Origin: an uncultured Opitutia bacterium
Lineage (GTDB): Bacteria > Verrucomicrobiota > Verrucomicrobiia > Opitutales > UBA953
DNA length: 64,000 nt
Direction of reading: 5' to 3'
NCBI GenBank assembly: GCA_903855995.1
Contig: CAIOAN010000007.1
Span: 1 to 64,000 of the forward strand
The notes under the pieces are model-generated. The model was given only the letters and a program-made list of their open reading frames with translations. It was not told the DNA's origin and ran no database searches. Position numbers and translations under genes: made by a program. Positions 26,652 to 36,743 of the stretch are shown here, piece by piece. How positions within the stretch are numbered: the first letter of the stretch is position 1; each line of letters starts with the position of its first letter.

Positions 26652-28280
26652 TTATTGAAGCAGCCACGCGAAGGCCAGCCACAGGAGCAAAGCCGCGGCC
26701 GGGCCGCCGAGCAGGCGGCGGACCGACTTAGCTTCGGCCTGAAGCAGGAACACCGCCGTCATCAGCGCACCGCCTGCCGGACCCAGCCATGGCCGTGCCA
26801 AGGCGAGGTGGATGTTCATCGACGGGACGAGGGCGCAGACCTCGGCGCCCCAGGTCATCGCATGAAGGCACGCGGCCGCCGCACCGTTGAGCCAGAGGCC
26901 TGGCCAGAGCAGCCAGTCGCTCACGCTGCACGCGGTCGACGCCATGCCGAGGATGAGCGGAATTTCAGAGAGCGGCACGAGCACGAGATTGACGAAGAGC
27001 CCGCCCCAGCTCGCGCTTCCGAATAATCCGAGCGTAAGCGGGGTGCCAGCGAGCGTCGCGGCGCACGAGATGCAGAGTCCGCTGAGAAGGAACTTCCGCA
27101 GCCACCAGCGGAGGCGTTGCGCCGCCGTGCGGCTGCCGACCGGAGTCAGGCGTTCTTCTTCCGACGGCAGTGTGCAGAGCCGCGCGGCCGGCCCCCCGGC
27201 GGTGATGAGTCCGAGCACGGCAATATAACTCAATTGGAACCCGGCGTCCGTGCAGGCCTCGGGGCTGATGAGCAAGGTCGCCGCGCAGGCCAGTGCCAGG
27301 GATTGCAACGCGGGCGTCGAGCGTTCGCCGACTTGCCCGCCCCAGATGAATGCGGCCATAATCCATGCCCGGACAGAGGAAGGTGATGCGCCGGTAATCT
27401 CCACGTAAATCCAGAGCAGGCCCAAGACGGCGATACCCGCAGGGATCGCGGGGAGTCGCAAGCGCTTCGCGACCCACAAGAGCGCCGCCGTCATACCCGC
27501 GATATGTAATCCGCTGATGGCAAAAAGGTGGAGGGTACCCGTGGTCATGAACGCCGCCTTGGCCTCGGCGGGCAGAAGTGAGGTGCGCCCGAGCATGGTT
27601 GCGGCAAGCAACGCGCCGCCCTCCTCATCCTTCCACGGCAATCTCCGGAGCCATTGTTCGAGCCGCGTCTCCTGTGTCTGACACCATGTGCTGAAACGCG
27701 TGGGTGGGGCGAGTACGCCGAGGTTGCGTCCGCCACTGAGCCGTAAGGTCGCGCCTTGGCTGGCGACCCAAGCGTCAAACCCCTGCGGGTTGATCGGCAA
27801 TGCTTCGATGTGTCCGGCGATCATGAGTTCCGCACCGTCCGCTGGGCAGGCTCCGTGGACGGAGAGGGCCACCCGCCGGCGAAAAAGCCCGCCGTCGCGG
27901 TCGGTGATCACGCCGAGTCCGGTCCAGCCCTCGCCGGTTTTCCGCGGCGCGGCGTGTTCGACAAGGACAGGGAGCTCTGCGAAATTGCGATGCAGCGGCG
28001 GACGGTTTTGCGGCGGCATCTTCAATTGATGCCAAGCCGCCCCGAAAAGAATTCCCGCGAGGGCGATGGCGATGAGGCAGATCCGTTCGTGGCGGGAAGT
28101 CAGCCAGGCGGCAAGTGCCGCACCCGCACCGACCAGGAGGCACGGCCCGGGGGAGACCGACCAGCCCGCGTCGAGCGAACAGCCCATCAGGAGAGGCAAG
28201 GCCAGCCAAAGCGCTGGGGTGTGCCCGAACCGGGAGGGGGTCAGTGAGGAATCTTGATCCAGGGGGTCGGGCCGTGCCAT
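26652..28280 (-). CDS. comEC: ComEC/Rec2-family DNA-uptake channel protein (competence domain only)
   Basis: The track ORF runs to 28415. The ATG at 28280 (MARPDPLDQDSS) is the first plausible start and overlaps folK by 40 bases; a shorter start cannot be excluded. The 542 aa contain N-terminal membrane helices, a DUF4131-like soluble segment (about 110-210) and the competence domain with the signature GTLHLFAISGLHIAGM followed by ASPSSVRAWIMAA and many helices. The C-terminal metallo-beta-lactamase-like domain of B. subtilis-type ComEC is absent; the protein ends in membrane helices. It is the likely channel for single-stranded DNA entry in natural transformation. Confidence 0.87.
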   Translation of the reverse strand: MARPDPLDQDSSLTPSRFGHTPALWLALPLLMGCSLDAGWSVSPGPCLLVGAGAALAAWLTSRHERICLIAIALAGILFGAAWHQLKMPPQNRPPLHRNFAELPVLVEHAAPRKTGEGWTGLGVITDRDGGLFRRRVALSVHGACPADGAELMIAGHIEALPINPQGFDAWVASQGATLRLSGGRNLGVLAPPTRFSTWCQTQETRLEQWLRRLPWKDEEGGALLAATMLGRTSLLPAEAKAAFMTTGTLHLFAISGLHIAGMTAALLWVAKRLRLPAIPAGIAVLGLLWIYVEITGASPSSVRAWIMAAFIWGGQVGERSTPALQSLALACAATLLISPEACTDAGFQLSYIAVLGLITAGGPAARLCTLPSEEERLTPVGSRTAAQRLRWWLRKFLLSGLCISCAATLAGTPLTLGLFGSASWGGLFVNLVLVPLSEIPLILGMASTACSVSDWLLWPGLWLNGAAAACLHAMTWGAEVCALVPSMNIHLALARPWLGPAGGALMTAVFLLQAEAKSVRRLLGGPAAALLLWLAFAWLLQ

Positions 28281-28780
28281 GTGCGGAGGCCTTCGCCTCC
28301 GATGGACAAGGCGCCGACTTCCCGAATGAGCGAACTCCAGGCCGGCTGACTGGCGAGGGTGGGGTCTTGAAGGAGATTCCTTAGGGGAATCACGACGAAG
28401 CCCCGGGAGGACCACCTAGGATGGGGTAGGGTGACCGTCGCGCTATCCCATTTTCCCCCTTCATAGAAGAGCAGGTCTATATCGATAGTCCGCGGGCCGT
28501 TACGGTTTTCGGTCCGCTGCCGGCCGAGCTCGCGCTCAATCTTCAAGGTTTCAGTCAATAGTTCGTCAGGTTTTAAACTGCAAACTATTGATATACAGAT
28601 GTTTAAGAAGTTAGGTTGGTCACTGTAGCCAACTGGATCCGAATCAACAGCCAGCGAGATGGCTAAGACCCGGGTCGCGGGAATTTGGCCGATGAGACGG
28701 ATGGCCAGGGCCAGGTTTTCCGCCCGTTGGCCGAGATTGCTCCCCAGTCCTAAAATGAACTGGTGGGCCGAGGCGTTCAC
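28241..28780 (-). CDS. folK: 2-amino-4-hydroxy-6-hydroxymethyldihydropteridine pyrophosphokinase
   Basis: A 179-residue HPPK starting at GTG, overlapping the folB stop (GTGA). Signature regions are LGSNLGQRAENL, YSDQPNFLNICI, and NRNGPRTIDIDLLFYEGG (the HPPK signature with the catalytic Asp pair), then LPHPRWSSRGFVVIPL. It transfers pyrophosphate from ATP to hydroxymethyl-dihydropterin, just after FolB in folate synthesis. The run folB-folK is tight. folP is not in the window. Confidence 0.95.
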   Translation of the reverse strand: MNASAHQFILGLGSNLGQRAENLALAIRLIGQIPATRVLAISLAVDSDPVGYSDQPNFLNICISIVCSLKPDELLTETLKIERELGRQRTENRNGPRTIDIDLLFYEGGKWDSATVTLPHPRWSSRGFVVIPLRNLLQDPTLASQPAWSSLIREVGALSIGGEGLRTWHGPTPWIKIPH

Positions 28781-29199
28781 GCCCGCTCGCGCCGGATTTT
28801 TACCGAAATGGCGTCGAATTCCGCAGCCACGGGGGCGAACGGCTTGGTGACCTCGACCGTGACGGCTTTAACGACCCCAAAAGTGCCCAGAATCCGCGCC
28901 GCAATCTGTTGGGCGAGGGTCTCGATCAAGTACACGGGTTTTCCAGTGAGCTGCCCTTCGACAGTGCGGATGACTTCGGCGTAATCGACGGTCAGTTTGA
29001 GGTCGTCGCCGGCCGCCGCGGGGCGGGTGTCGACCTCCATGTCGACGGAGACGGTGAAACGCTGGCCGAGGCGTTTTTCCTCGGGCAGGGCGCCGTGGTG
29101 TCCGAACGACTTGATACCGGCTATCCTGATGATGTCCACGCCCCGATGAATGCCCGCCCGCACCGCCCCTGCAAGCGCCTTCCCTTCGACCTCCCGCAA
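28777..29199 (-). CDS. folB: Dihydroneopterin aldolase
   Basis: Key segments are [20 protein letters not shown] (the conserved Gly-x-His-Gly at the pterin site), [28 protein letters not shown] and [12 protein letters not shown]. It cleaves dihydroneopterin to 6-hydroxymethyl-dihydropterin. The start is uncertain: the longest form opens with TTG at 29199 (140 aa), but a GTG at 29139 ([10 protein letters not shown]) gives 120 aa, the family's usual length. It is divergent from carB, so the shared upstream space is 59 bases, or about 119 if the GTG is used. Confidence 0.9.
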   Translation of the reverse strand: MREVEGKALAGAVRAGIHRGVDIIRIAGIKSFGHHGALPEEKRLGQRFTVSVDMEVDTRPAAAGDDLKLTVDYAEVIRTVEGQLTGKPVYLIETLAQQIAARILGTFGVVKAVTVEVTKPFAPVAAEFDAISVKIRRERA

Positions 29200-29258
29200 T
29201 TGTTAGAAGTCCCCACTTGACCACCCTTCCAAGGGTCGCTGACAGTCCGCGGAACACT

Positions 29259-32200
29259 ATGCCTAAGAGGACCGATATACGCTCAATCCTCATCATCGGC
29301 TCGGGACCGATCATCATCGGCCAGGCTTGCGAGTTCGATTATTCCGGCACCCAGGCGTGCAAGGCGCTTCGCGAGGAAGGGTACCGCGTGATTCTGGTGA
29401 ACTCCAATCCCGCCACGATTATGACGGACCCGGAGACGGCGGATGTCACCTACGTGGAACCCCTCACGGTGGAATCAGTGGAACGTATCATTGCCAAAGA
29501 GAAGCCCGATGCACTGCTCCCGACGCTCGGCGGCCAGACGGCGCTCAATCTTTCCCTCAAGCTCGCCCGCACCGGTATCCTCAAGAAATATGGCGTCGAA
29601 CTGATCGGCGCGAAGGAAGAGGCGATCGAGCGCGGCGAAGACCGCGAGATCTTCAAGAAACTGATGCTCGAGATCGGTCTCGATGTGCCGCGCTCCCGTG
29701 TCGTGAAGTCGCTCGACGGCGCCCGCGAGACGATCGCCCTCATTGGCGGCGAATTCCCGGTCATCATCCGCCCGTCCTACACGCTCGGCGGCACGGGCGG
29801 CGGCATCGCCTACAACAAAGAAGAATTCGAACGCATGGCCCAGGCCGGTCTCGACGCCTCGCCGGTCCATGAGGTCCTCATCGAGGAATGTCTCCTGGGC
29901 TGGAAGGAATATGAGATGGAAGTGATGCGCGACCATAAGGATCAGTGCGTCATCATCTGCTCAATCGAGAACTTCGACCCGATGGGCGTCCACACGGGCG
30001 ATTCCATCACCGTGGCCCCCGCGCTCACGTTGACCGACAAGGAATACCAGCTGATGCGCGACGCTTCGTTCGCCGTCATTCGGGCCGTGGGCGTTGAGAC
30101 GGGCGGCTCCAACATCCAGTTCTCCGTCAACCCGGCCAACGGCCGCATGATCGTCATCGAGATGAATCCGCGCGTGTCGCGCTCGTCGGCCCTCGCCTCC
30201 AAGGCCACGGGCTTCCCGATTGCGAAGATTGCCGCCAAACTCGCGGTGGGCTACTCACTCGACGAGCTGCAAAACGATATCACGAAGTCCACGCCGGCCT
30301 GCTTTGAGCCGACGATTGATTACGTCGTTACCAAGATCCCCCGCTTCACGTTCGAGAAGTTCGTCGGCGCCGACACCACGCTGACCTCCGCGATGAAGTC
30401 CGTCGGCGAAGCGATGGCCATCGGCCGCACTTTCAAGGAATCCTTCCAGAAGGCCCTGCGCTCCCTTGAAATCGGCGCCTGGGGTTTCGGTTGCGGCGGC
30501 AAGTTCGGCGATGACTCCTTCGCCGACGTCACGGAAATCCGCGCGCGGCTCGCCCGCCCGAATCCCGAGCGGCCGTTCTTCGTCCGCTACGCGATGCTCG
30601 CGGGCCTGACGGAGAAGGAAATCTTTGACCTGTCCAAGATCGATCCGTGGTTCCTGCGCCAGCTGCGCGGCATCGTCGATATCGAGCTCGCCCTCAAGAC
30701 CGCCGGTAAATCTGTCGGCACCGACCTGCTCCGCCAAGCGAAGGAAGCCGGCTTCGCCGATCGTCAGATCGCCCATGCGACAGGCCTGACCCCTTCTTCG
30801 GTCTATTCCCAGCGCAACGCCGCCGGCATCAAGACGGTCTTCCGCCTAGTCGACACCTGTGCCGCGGAATTCGAATCCTTCACCCCGTATTTTTACTCGT
30901 CCTACGGCGATGAGTCCGAAGTCCGACCTTCCACGAAGAAGAAGGTGATGATCCTCGGCGGTGGCCCGAATCGCATCGGCCAGGGTATCGAGTTCGACTA
31001 CTGCTGTGTGCACGCCTCCTACGCGCTGCGCGCCGCGGGTTACGAGACGGTGATGGTGAATTCCAACCCCGAGACGGTCTCGACCGACTACGACACTTCC
31101 GACCGGCTTTATTTCGAGCCGCTCACGCTCGAGGATATTCTCGAAATCTACCGCACGGAGAAGTGCGTCGGTGCGATCGTCCAGTTCGGCGGCCAGACGC
31201 CGCTTAATTTAGCGGCCGACCTTGAGGCCAACGGCGTCACCATCGTCGGCACCTCGCCCGCGAGCATCGCGCTCGCCGAGGACCGCCAGCAATTCAAAGA
31301 CATCCTCATCGAACTCGGCATCCGCCAGCCGGTCAACAAGACCGCCCTCTCGGCGGAAGAAGCCTACCAGGCCGCCGAAGAAATCGGCTTCCCGGTCCTG
31401 CTCCGCCCGTCCTTTGTGCTTGGCGGACGCGGCATGTTCATCGTTTACGGCATGGACGAATTAAAGTCCGTCGTCCGCGAGGCCTTCGACGTCGCCCCCG
31501 GTAAGCCCGTGCTCCTCGACAAGTTCCTCGAGGACGCCATCGAACTCGATGTCGACGCGATCTCCGACGGTGAGACGACCGTCATCGGCGGCATGCTGGA
31601 ACACGTCGAACACGCGGGCGTGCACTCCGGCGATGCCGGCATGGTGCTGCCCCCGCACACCCTTTCCCCGGCCCTCATCGATGAAGTCCGCCGCCTCACG
31701 CATTCCTTGGCAAAACGCCTTAAGGTTGTCGGGCTGATGAATATCCAGTTTGCGATCAAGGATGGCATTGTCTTCATGCTCGAAGTGAATCCGCGCGCGT
31801 CACGCACGATTCCCTTCGTGTCGAAGGCCATCGGCGTGCCGCTCGCGAAGCTGGCTTCGCTGTGCATGCTCGGCGATAAACTGAAGAATCATAATTTCAC
31901 CAAGGAGATCCGCCCGCCTTATTGGTCCGTCAAAGAGTCGGTCTTCCCGTTCAGCCGCTTCCCCGGCGCACCCGTCGCGCTATCTCCCGAGATGCGCTCC
32001 ACGGGCGAGGTCATGGGGGTCGACGATGATCTGGGCATGGCCTACGCCAAGGCGCAGATGGCCGCGCAGCCGGCGCTCCCGACGACAGGTAATGCCTTCC
32101 TCTCCGTGAAGGATCGCGATAAGGACGGCGCGGTCGCCGTCGCCCGCGAACTTTCCAAGCTCGGCTTCAATATCTACTCCACGAGCGGAACCGCCGCCGC

Positions 32201-32501
32201 CCTCGAGGCCGCCGGCGTGAAGGTCAACAAACTTGGCAAGATCTCCGAAGGCGCCCGCCCTAACGTGCTCGACCTCCTGAAGAACGGCCAGCTACAGATG
32301 ATCGTGAACACCGCCGCCGGCATGCTGCCCCGCAAGGATGAGAACGCGATGCGCTCCGAGGCTGTTCTCCGCGGCGTCTATATGGCTTCCACGATGAACG
32401 CCGCCCGGGCCGCCGTGCAGGGCATCACTTCCCTCCGGAATCACCCCCTCACAGTAAGTTCTTTGCAGGAGCACGCAAAGGTGCTTCCCCCGAAGGCCTG
32501 A
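29259..32501 (+). CDS. carB: Carbamoyl-phosphate synthase large subunit
   Basis: The start is the ATG at 29259 ([20 protein letters not shown]), giving 1080 aa, a normal length. It has two homologous ATP-grasp halves, with [17 protein letters not shown] and [16 protein letters not shown] opening them and [12 protein letters not shown] and [11 protein letters not shown] as matching loops. An oligomerisation region lies between them, and the C-terminal MGS-like regulatory domain contains [18 protein letters not shown]. With CarA (not in the window) it makes carbamoyl phosphate for arginine and pyrimidine synthesis. It stands alone on this strand, 22 bases before the FKBP gene. Confidence 0.98.
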   Translation: MPKRTDIRSILIIGSGPIIIGQACEFDYSGTQACKALREEGYRVILVNSNPATIMTDPETADVTYVEPLTVESVERIIAKEKPDALLPTLGGQTALNLSLKLARTGILKKYGVELIGAKEEAIERGEDREIFKKLMLEIGLDVPRSRVVKSLDGARETIALIGGEFPVIIRPSYTLGGTGGGIAYNKEEFERMAQAGLDASPVHEVLIEECLLGWKEYEMEVMRDHKDQCVIICSIENFDPMGVHTGDSITVAPALTLTDKEYQLMRDASFAVIRAVGVETGGSNIQFSVNPANGRMIVIEMNPRVSRSSALASKATGFPIAKIAAKLAVGYSLDELQNDITKSTPACFEPTIDYVVTKIPRFTFEKFVGADTTLTSAMKSVGEAMAIGRTFKESFQKALRSLEIGAWGFGCGGKFGDDSFADVTEIRARLARPNPERPFFVRYAMLAGLTEKEIFDLSKIDPWFLRQLRGIVDIELALKTAGKSVGTDLLRQAKEAGFADRQIAHATGLTPSSVYSQRNAAGIKTVFRLVDTCAAEFESFTPYFYSSYGDESEVRPSTKKKVMILGGGPNRIGQGIEFDYCCVHASYALRAAGYETVMVNSNPETVSTDYDTSDRLYFEPLTLEDILEIYRTEKCVGAIVQFGGQTPLNLAADLEANGVTIVGTSPASIALAEDRQQFKDILIELGIRQPVNKTALSAEEAYQAAEEIGFPVLLRPSFVLGGRGMFIVYGMDELKSVVREAFDVAPGKPVLLDKFLEDAIELDVDAISDGETTVIGGMLEHVEHAGVHSGDAGMVLPPHTLSPALIDEVRRLTHSLAKRLKVVGLMNIQFAIKDGIVFMLEVNPRASRTIPFVSKAIGVPLAKLASLCMLGDKLKNHNFTKEIRPPYWSVKESVFPFSRFPGAPVALSPEMRSTGEVMGVDDDLGMAYAKAQMAAQPALPTTGNAFLSVKDRDKDGAVAVARELSKLGFNIYSTSGTAAALEAAGVKVNKLGKISEGARPNVLDLLKNGQLQMIVNTAAGMLPRKDENAMRSEAVLRGVYMASTMNAARAAVQGITSLRNHPLTVSSLQEHAKVLPPKA

Positions 32502-32523
32502 TTCGGGTAGGAACCCCTTTCCC

Positions 32524-33294
32524 ATGAAATACCCCGCCCTCGCTGCGCTGGCCGTCGCCGTCGCGTCCCTCCATGCCGCCGATGAGGCGAAGCCCGCCGC
32601 CGCCGCTCCCGCTGACGCCGTCCATGCCGCTCTTACCCCCGCAAAAATCGTGAAACCGCTCACCCCTGAACAGGTCAAACAGGCCTGGACCATGCTTGGC
32701 TTCTCCATCGCCAGCCAGTCCCCCATGCCGCAAGTCAACTCGCAGCTCGACCTGAGCGACGAAGAGCTCGAACTCTTCCTCGCCGGCGTCCGCCAAGCGA
32801 TCCGCGGCGATAAGCCGAAGTTCAACCCTGCCGAACTGGGTGAAGGTGCCGACGCTCTCTTTGAAGAGCGCGTGAAGGCCAAGGCTGGCAAGTGGGGCAA
32901 GACAAACGAAGAATTCCTGGCCAAGGTCGATGCGGATAAGTCGGTGACGAAGACTGCCTCGGGTCTCCGCTACAAGATCCTGGCCGCCGGCTCCGCCGTG
33001 AAGCCCACCGCCGCTTCTACGGTGAAGTGCCGCTACACGGGCAAGCTCGTCGACGGTAAGGTTTTCGACTCCACCACGACCCGCAACAATGAGCCGACCG
33101 AGTTCCCCCTCAGCGGCGTGATCCCGGCTTGGACCGAGGGCGTCCAGCTCATCGGCGTCGGCGGTAAGATCGTCCTCTATTGCCCTTCGGCCATCGGCTA
33201 CGGCAAGCAGGGTCAGGGTCCGATCCCGGGTGACTCCGTCCTCGAATTCGAAGTCGAGCTCGTCGAGATTTCGGCCACTGCGAAGGCCAAGTAA
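32524..33294 (+). CDS. Secreted FKBP-type peptidyl-prolyl cis-trans isomerase (Mip-like)
   Basis: A 256-residue protein with a signal peptide (MKYPALAALAVAVASLHAA), an N-terminal helical dimerisation-type region (LDLSDEELELFLAGVRQAI) and a C-terminal FKBP domain: GLRYKILAAGSA, VKCRYTGKLVDGKVFDST, PLSGVIPAWTEGVQLIGVGG and IGYGKQGQGPIPGDSVLEF. This is the Mip/FkpA layout of periplasmic foldases. It lies 22 bases after carB and is followed by a terminator, so it may be read from the carB transcript. Confidence 0.93.
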   Translation: MKYPALAALAVAVASLHAADEAKPAAAAPADAVHAALTPAKIVKPLTPEQVKQAWTMLGFSIASQSPMPQVNSQLDLSDEELELFLAGVRQAIRGDKPKFNPAELGEGADALFEERVKAKAGKWGKTNEEFLAKVDADKSVTKTASGLRYKILAAGSAVKPTAASTVKCRYTGKLVDGKVFDSTTTRNNEPTEFPLSGVIPAWTEGVQLIGVGGKIVLYCPSAIGYGKQGQGPIPGDSVLEFEVELVEISATAKAK

Positions 33295-33318
33295 GTCTTC
33301 TCCCCAGGCTTATTTCAC

Positions 33319-33350
33319 GCGGCGCACCGTTCGGTGCGCCGCTTTGCTTT
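33319..33350 (+). terminator. Intrinsic terminator after the FKBP gene
   Basis: GCGGCGCACC (33319-33328) and GGTGCGCCGC (33333-33342) form a perfect 10-bp stem around GTTC, followed by TTTGCTTT. It ends the carB-FKBP unit before the efflux operon. Confidence 0.85.
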
Positions 33351-33393
33351 ACGCGGGGAACAAAGTGTGCCTAATGAGGTACTTACCCCGTTC

Positions 33394-34953
33394 ATGCGCT
33401 GCGTTTTGACAATGGCCTTCCTGGTCTCGGCTGCCCTTTGGGCTGCCGAACCGACTCGGCCTGCGTCCGCCGTCGCGGCCTCGATTCCTCTCACGCTTTC
33501 CTCGGCGGTCGACCGAGCTTTACTCAATAATCTCGGCCTGGCCGTCACGCGGCTCTCGGCTTTCAACGCTCTCGATTCCATCGATTCCGCGCAGTCGATC
33601 TTCGACCCGACCTTCAGTTGGACGAATACGCTCTCGGGTCTCCGCACGCCGACAGAAATCGCCGCTGGCACGCTGGCCGAACGCAGCTACCTTTCCAGCG
33701 TCGGCCTCGGGCAGAAATTCAGTTGGGGCGGTACGCTCTCCGTCAGCGCGGGCGTCACGCGCGCCTGGGGTGAGTCCGGCGATCTCGGCACGCCTTCTTA
33801 TTATAGTTTCGGGACGACGGTGGCCTACACGCAGCCGCTGCTCTCCGGTGGCTGGCAGGTGGCCAATTTGACGGCGCTCATCTCGGCCCGGCAGGGTGCC
33901 CTGCGCGGCCGGCTGACGTTGCGCGCCGCAACGCTGGATTTAATCCGGGATACGGAAATCTCCTACTGGTCGCTCTCCGGCGCCCGTACGCTGGTCGCCC
34001 TATGCGAGACGAGCCTCCGCTCCTCGGAGTCGTTGCTCGCCCAAGTGAAGGCGAAGCGCGCGCTCGGCGATGCGACGCTGCTTGAGGAACTGCAGGCGGC
34101 GGCAGATGTCTCGAGCCAGCGCGTAGCGGTGCTCAACGCGCATCAATCCGTCGACAGCGCCGAGATGTCGCTGCGCCGCACACTCGGGCGTGGGAATGTC
34201 GTCGATGATATCGAGAAATCCCTGGTGGTCTCCGAGCTGCCGGCAGACGTGATCGCGGCACCGGATGCTTTCCAGCCTTGGTTGCGCACGGCGGCGGCCT
34301 TCGATTTCGACACGGCCATCCAGCTGACGAATCTGGCGACGGCGGACGCGGTCGTCGATCAGGCTCGGCAGAACGACCAGCCGAGTCTCAACCTCACGGT
34401 GGGTGGCTCCAGCTACGGAGACCCCGCACTCGGATTTTCGGGCGGCTATGATGCCCTCCGGCATCAGGCTGGCTGGAGCAACTCGGCTTCCTTGGTCCTG
34501 AGCTTCCCGTTGGGCTTCCGCGGTTCGGAGGCGACGCTACGCTCTGCCACCCGCGCCCGCCGGCAGGCGGAGCTGCAATTGGCCGACGTCCGGCAGACGC
34601 TGGTCTTCAACGCGCGGGCTGCCTGGCGCGATCTGGAGGCCGCGCGGGCTCGCGTGACCGCCTCCGCCGCCACCTTGGACCTGCAGCGTAAATCTTACGA
34701 AGGCGAACGCGCGCGTTACGCCGCCGGCCAGTCAAGCATTCTGCTCGTGTTGCAATCGCAGGCGGCGCTCGATTCAGCTCAGGTCAGCTGGCTGCAGGCG
34801 CTGCTCGACGCCCGCGTCGCCTCCGCTCGCGTCGCCCGGCTGGACGGCACGATTCTGCCCCGCCATGGCTTTAAGATGGAAGCCTTGGAGCAGAAGGTCG
34901 GCGCGGGCGTCGGCCCGGCCGATCCGCTCCCGCCCCTCACCGACTCTCAATGA
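33394..34953 (+). CDS. TolC-family outer-membrane efflux protein
   Basis: I use the ATG at 33394, which gives a signal peptide (MRCVLTMAFLVSAALWAAE); the track ORF adds 20 non-signal residues. The 519-aa protein shows the TolC-type pattern of two similar halves with long amphipathic helices (LLAQVKAKRALGDATLLEEL, then LDLQRKSYEGERARYAAGQS) and beta-barrel strands such as FSWGGTLSVSAGV. It forms the outer-membrane duct for the adaptor and ABC permease encoded next. Its stop overlaps the adaptor start (ATGA). Confidence 0.9.
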   Translation: MRCVLTMAFLVSAALWAAEPTRPASAVAASIPLTLSSAVDRALLNNLGLAVTRLSAFNALDSIDSAQSIFDPTFSWTNTLSGLRTPTEIAAGTLAERSYLSSVGLGQKFSWGGTLSVSAGVTRAWGESGDLGTPSYYSFGTTVAYTQPLLSGGWQVANLTALISARQGALRGRLTLRAATLDLIRDTEISYWSLSGARTLVALCETSLRSSESLLAQVKAKRALGDATLLEELQAAADVSSQRVAVLNAHQSVDSAEMSLRRTLGRGNVVDDIEKSLVVSELPADVIAAPDAFQPWLRTAAAFDFDTAIQLTNLATADAVVDQARQNDQPSLNLTVGGSSYGDPALGFSGGYDALRHQAGWSNSASLVLSFPLGFRGSEATLRSATRARRQAELQLADVRQTLVFNARAAWRDLEAARARVTASAATLDLQRKSYEGERARYAAGQSSILLVLQSQAALDSAQVSWLQALLDARVASARVARLDGTILPRHGFKMEALEQKVGAGVGPADPLPPLTDSQ

Positions 34954-36056
34954 AGAATAAGAAACTTATCATCAGCCTACTCGTCGTGGCCCTGGGCCTC
35001 GGCGGCTGGTATGCCTGGTCCACCAAGCTGGGCCGAGGCGGACGCAAGGGCGGCGGGTCGTCGCCAGCCAGCCCGCTCGAGGCGGTCGTCGCCTTGCGCG
35101 ATATCGAGGAGACGGTGGACGCCGCCGGTTTCGTCCGCCCGGTGCTTTTCAGCGACATCAAGGCCGAGGTCAGCGGCAAGATTAACAAGATTCACGTCAA
35201 GGACGGCATGCTCGTCAAAAAGGGTGCACCATTGCTCGAACTGGATCCGATTCTGGTGAAGGCCGATGAGGATGAAGCGCGCCAGAATGTGCAGCTCCAG
35301 CAGCTGAATCTTGAAAAGACGACCCGCGACTTCAAGCGCGCGGAAGCGCTGCGGGCCCAGGGCTTTGTCTCGGATCGCGAGCATCAGGATGCCCGCACGG
35401 CGTTCGAGGTCGCCAAGCTTCAGCGCGATGTCGCCCAGGCTCGGCTCGATAAGGCGGAGGAGAACACCCGCAAGACCATCATCACCGCGCCGCACGACGG
35501 TATGGTCTCCGACTCCAATGCGCTGGTGGAAGGGCAGGTCGTCATCGGCGCCCAATCCATCAACAGCGGCACGGCGCTCATGCGCGTCTCGAATGTCAGC
35601 ATTCTCCGCGTCGACCTGAACTTGAATGAGTTCGCGGCGACCCGCGTACACCTCGGCACGGATGCGGTGATCTCATTCGATTCGATTCCCGGACTGACCA
35701 AGAAAGGGAAGGTTTCTTTCCTCGCCCCGTTCGGCACCCCGGACGCCAAGACGCCGGATCTCCGCGTCTTTCCCTGTCAGGTCTCCTTCTCCGCGGGCGA
35801 GGGCGCCCGCCCGGGCATCAGCGCCAACATTTCCGTGCTTATCGCAAAGGATGTGAAGTGTGTCTCCGTGCCAGTCTCGGCCATCTTCGTCGAGGGTAAC
35901 GAGCGCATCGCCTATGTGAAGGACGCCGAAGGTGAATGGCAGCGCCGGGTCATCAAGCTGGGCCTGAGTGACGCGGGCTGGTCTCAGGTGAAGTCGGGTC
36001 TCTCTCCGGGTGAGACCGTCAGCCTCATCCGCCCCTCTGCGCCGCCCGTCCGCTGA
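34950..36056 (+). CDS. Periplasmic adaptor protein (MacA/HlyD type)
   Basis: A 368-residue membrane-fusion protein. It has an N-terminal membrane helix (KLIISLLVVALGLGGWYAW), a lipoyl-like half-motif (GFVRPVLFSDIKAEVSGKIN with KDGMLVKKGAPLLELD), a coiled-coil hairpin (about 95-175), and the second lipoyl half TIITAPHDGMVSDSNALVEG, followed by beta-barrel and membrane-proximal domains. It couples the inner-membrane ABC pump to the TolC channel. It overlaps both neighbours tightly (ATGA with tolC; the ATPase starts at the next base). The substrate is unknown. Confidence 0.92.
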   Translation: MKNKKLIISLLVVALGLGGWYAWSTKLGRGGRKGGGSSPASPLEAVVALRDIEETVDAAGFVRPVLFSDIKAEVSGKINKIHVKDGMLVKKGAPLLELDPILVKADEDEARQNVQLQQLNLEKTTRDFKRAEALRAQGFVSDREHQDARTAFEVAKLQRDVAQARLDKAEENTRKTIITAPHDGMVSDSNALVEGQVVIGAQSINSGTALMRVSNVSILRVDLNLNEFAATRVHLGTDAVISFDSIPGLTKKGKVSFLAPFGTPDAKTPDLRVFPCQVSFSAGEGARPGISANISVLIAKDVKCVSVPVSAIFVEGNERIAYVKDAEGEWQRRVIKLGLSDAGWSQVKSGLSPGETVSLIRPSAPPVR

Positions 36057-36743
36057 ATGGGCTCGCTCTTCACGATCCGTGGCCTGCGCAAGGCCTACCA
36101 CATGGGGGATGAGACCGTCCATGCCTTGGATGGCGTGGATCTGGATTTTGAGCGTGGCGAGTATATCGCCATCCTGGGGCCGTCGGGCTCCGGCAAATCC
36201 ACGCTGATGCATATTCTCGGGTTCATGGACCAGCCGACGGAAGGCAGCATCGTCTTCGAGGGCGAGGAGGTCTCCTCGTTGAGCGCCGACCGCCGCGCGT
36301 GGTATCGCTCCAATCGCGTGGGCTTTGTCTTTCAGTCGTTCAACTTGTTGCCGCGCCTCACGGTGCTGGAGAACGTCGCCCTGACTCTGCTCTATCGCGA
36401 TGACTCCAATCGCGAGACCAATGAAGCCGCCGCCAAATTCGCCCTGGAGCGCGTGGGGATGTCGCACCGTCTCGACCATCGTCCCTCGCAGCTTTCCGGC
36501 GGCGAGCGTCAGCGTGTGGCGATCGCCCGCGCCATCGTGGGCAACCCCTCGATCGTCTTCGCCGACGAACCCACGGGCAATCTCGATGTGAAGAATGTCG
36601 ACCGCATCCTTGACCTGCTCGGTTCCCTTCTCGCGGAAGGCATCACGGTCGTGCTGGTCACCCACGATCTCGGGGTCGCCGCCAAGGCCCGCCGCGTCAT
36701 CTCCATGCGGGCCGGGAAGGTGCAGGAGGATCGCCAACAATGA
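36057..36743 (+). CDS. MacB/LolD-type ABC ATPase
   Basis: A 228-residue ATPase with Walker A GPSGSGKST, Q-loop FVFQSFNLLPRLT, signature QLSGGERQRVAIARAI, Walker B IVFADEPTGNLD and switch His in VTHDLGVAAKA. The sequence is typical of the MacB/LolD/FtsE group. It begins immediately after the adaptor stop and overlaps the permease start by four bases. The ATPase and permease are separate proteins here, unlike E. coli MacB, which is one fused chain. Confidence 0.95.
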   Translation: MGSLFTIRGLRKAYHMGDETVHALDGVDLDFERGEYIAILGPSGSGKSTLMHILGFMDQPTEGSIVFEGEEVSSLSADRRAWYRSNRVGFVFQSFNLLPRLTVLENVALTLLYRDDSNRETNEAAAKFALERVGMSHRLDHRPSQLSGGERQRVAIARAIVGNPSIVFADEPTGNLDVKNVDRILDLLGSLLAEGITVVLVTHDLGVAAKARRVISMRAGKVQEDRQQ

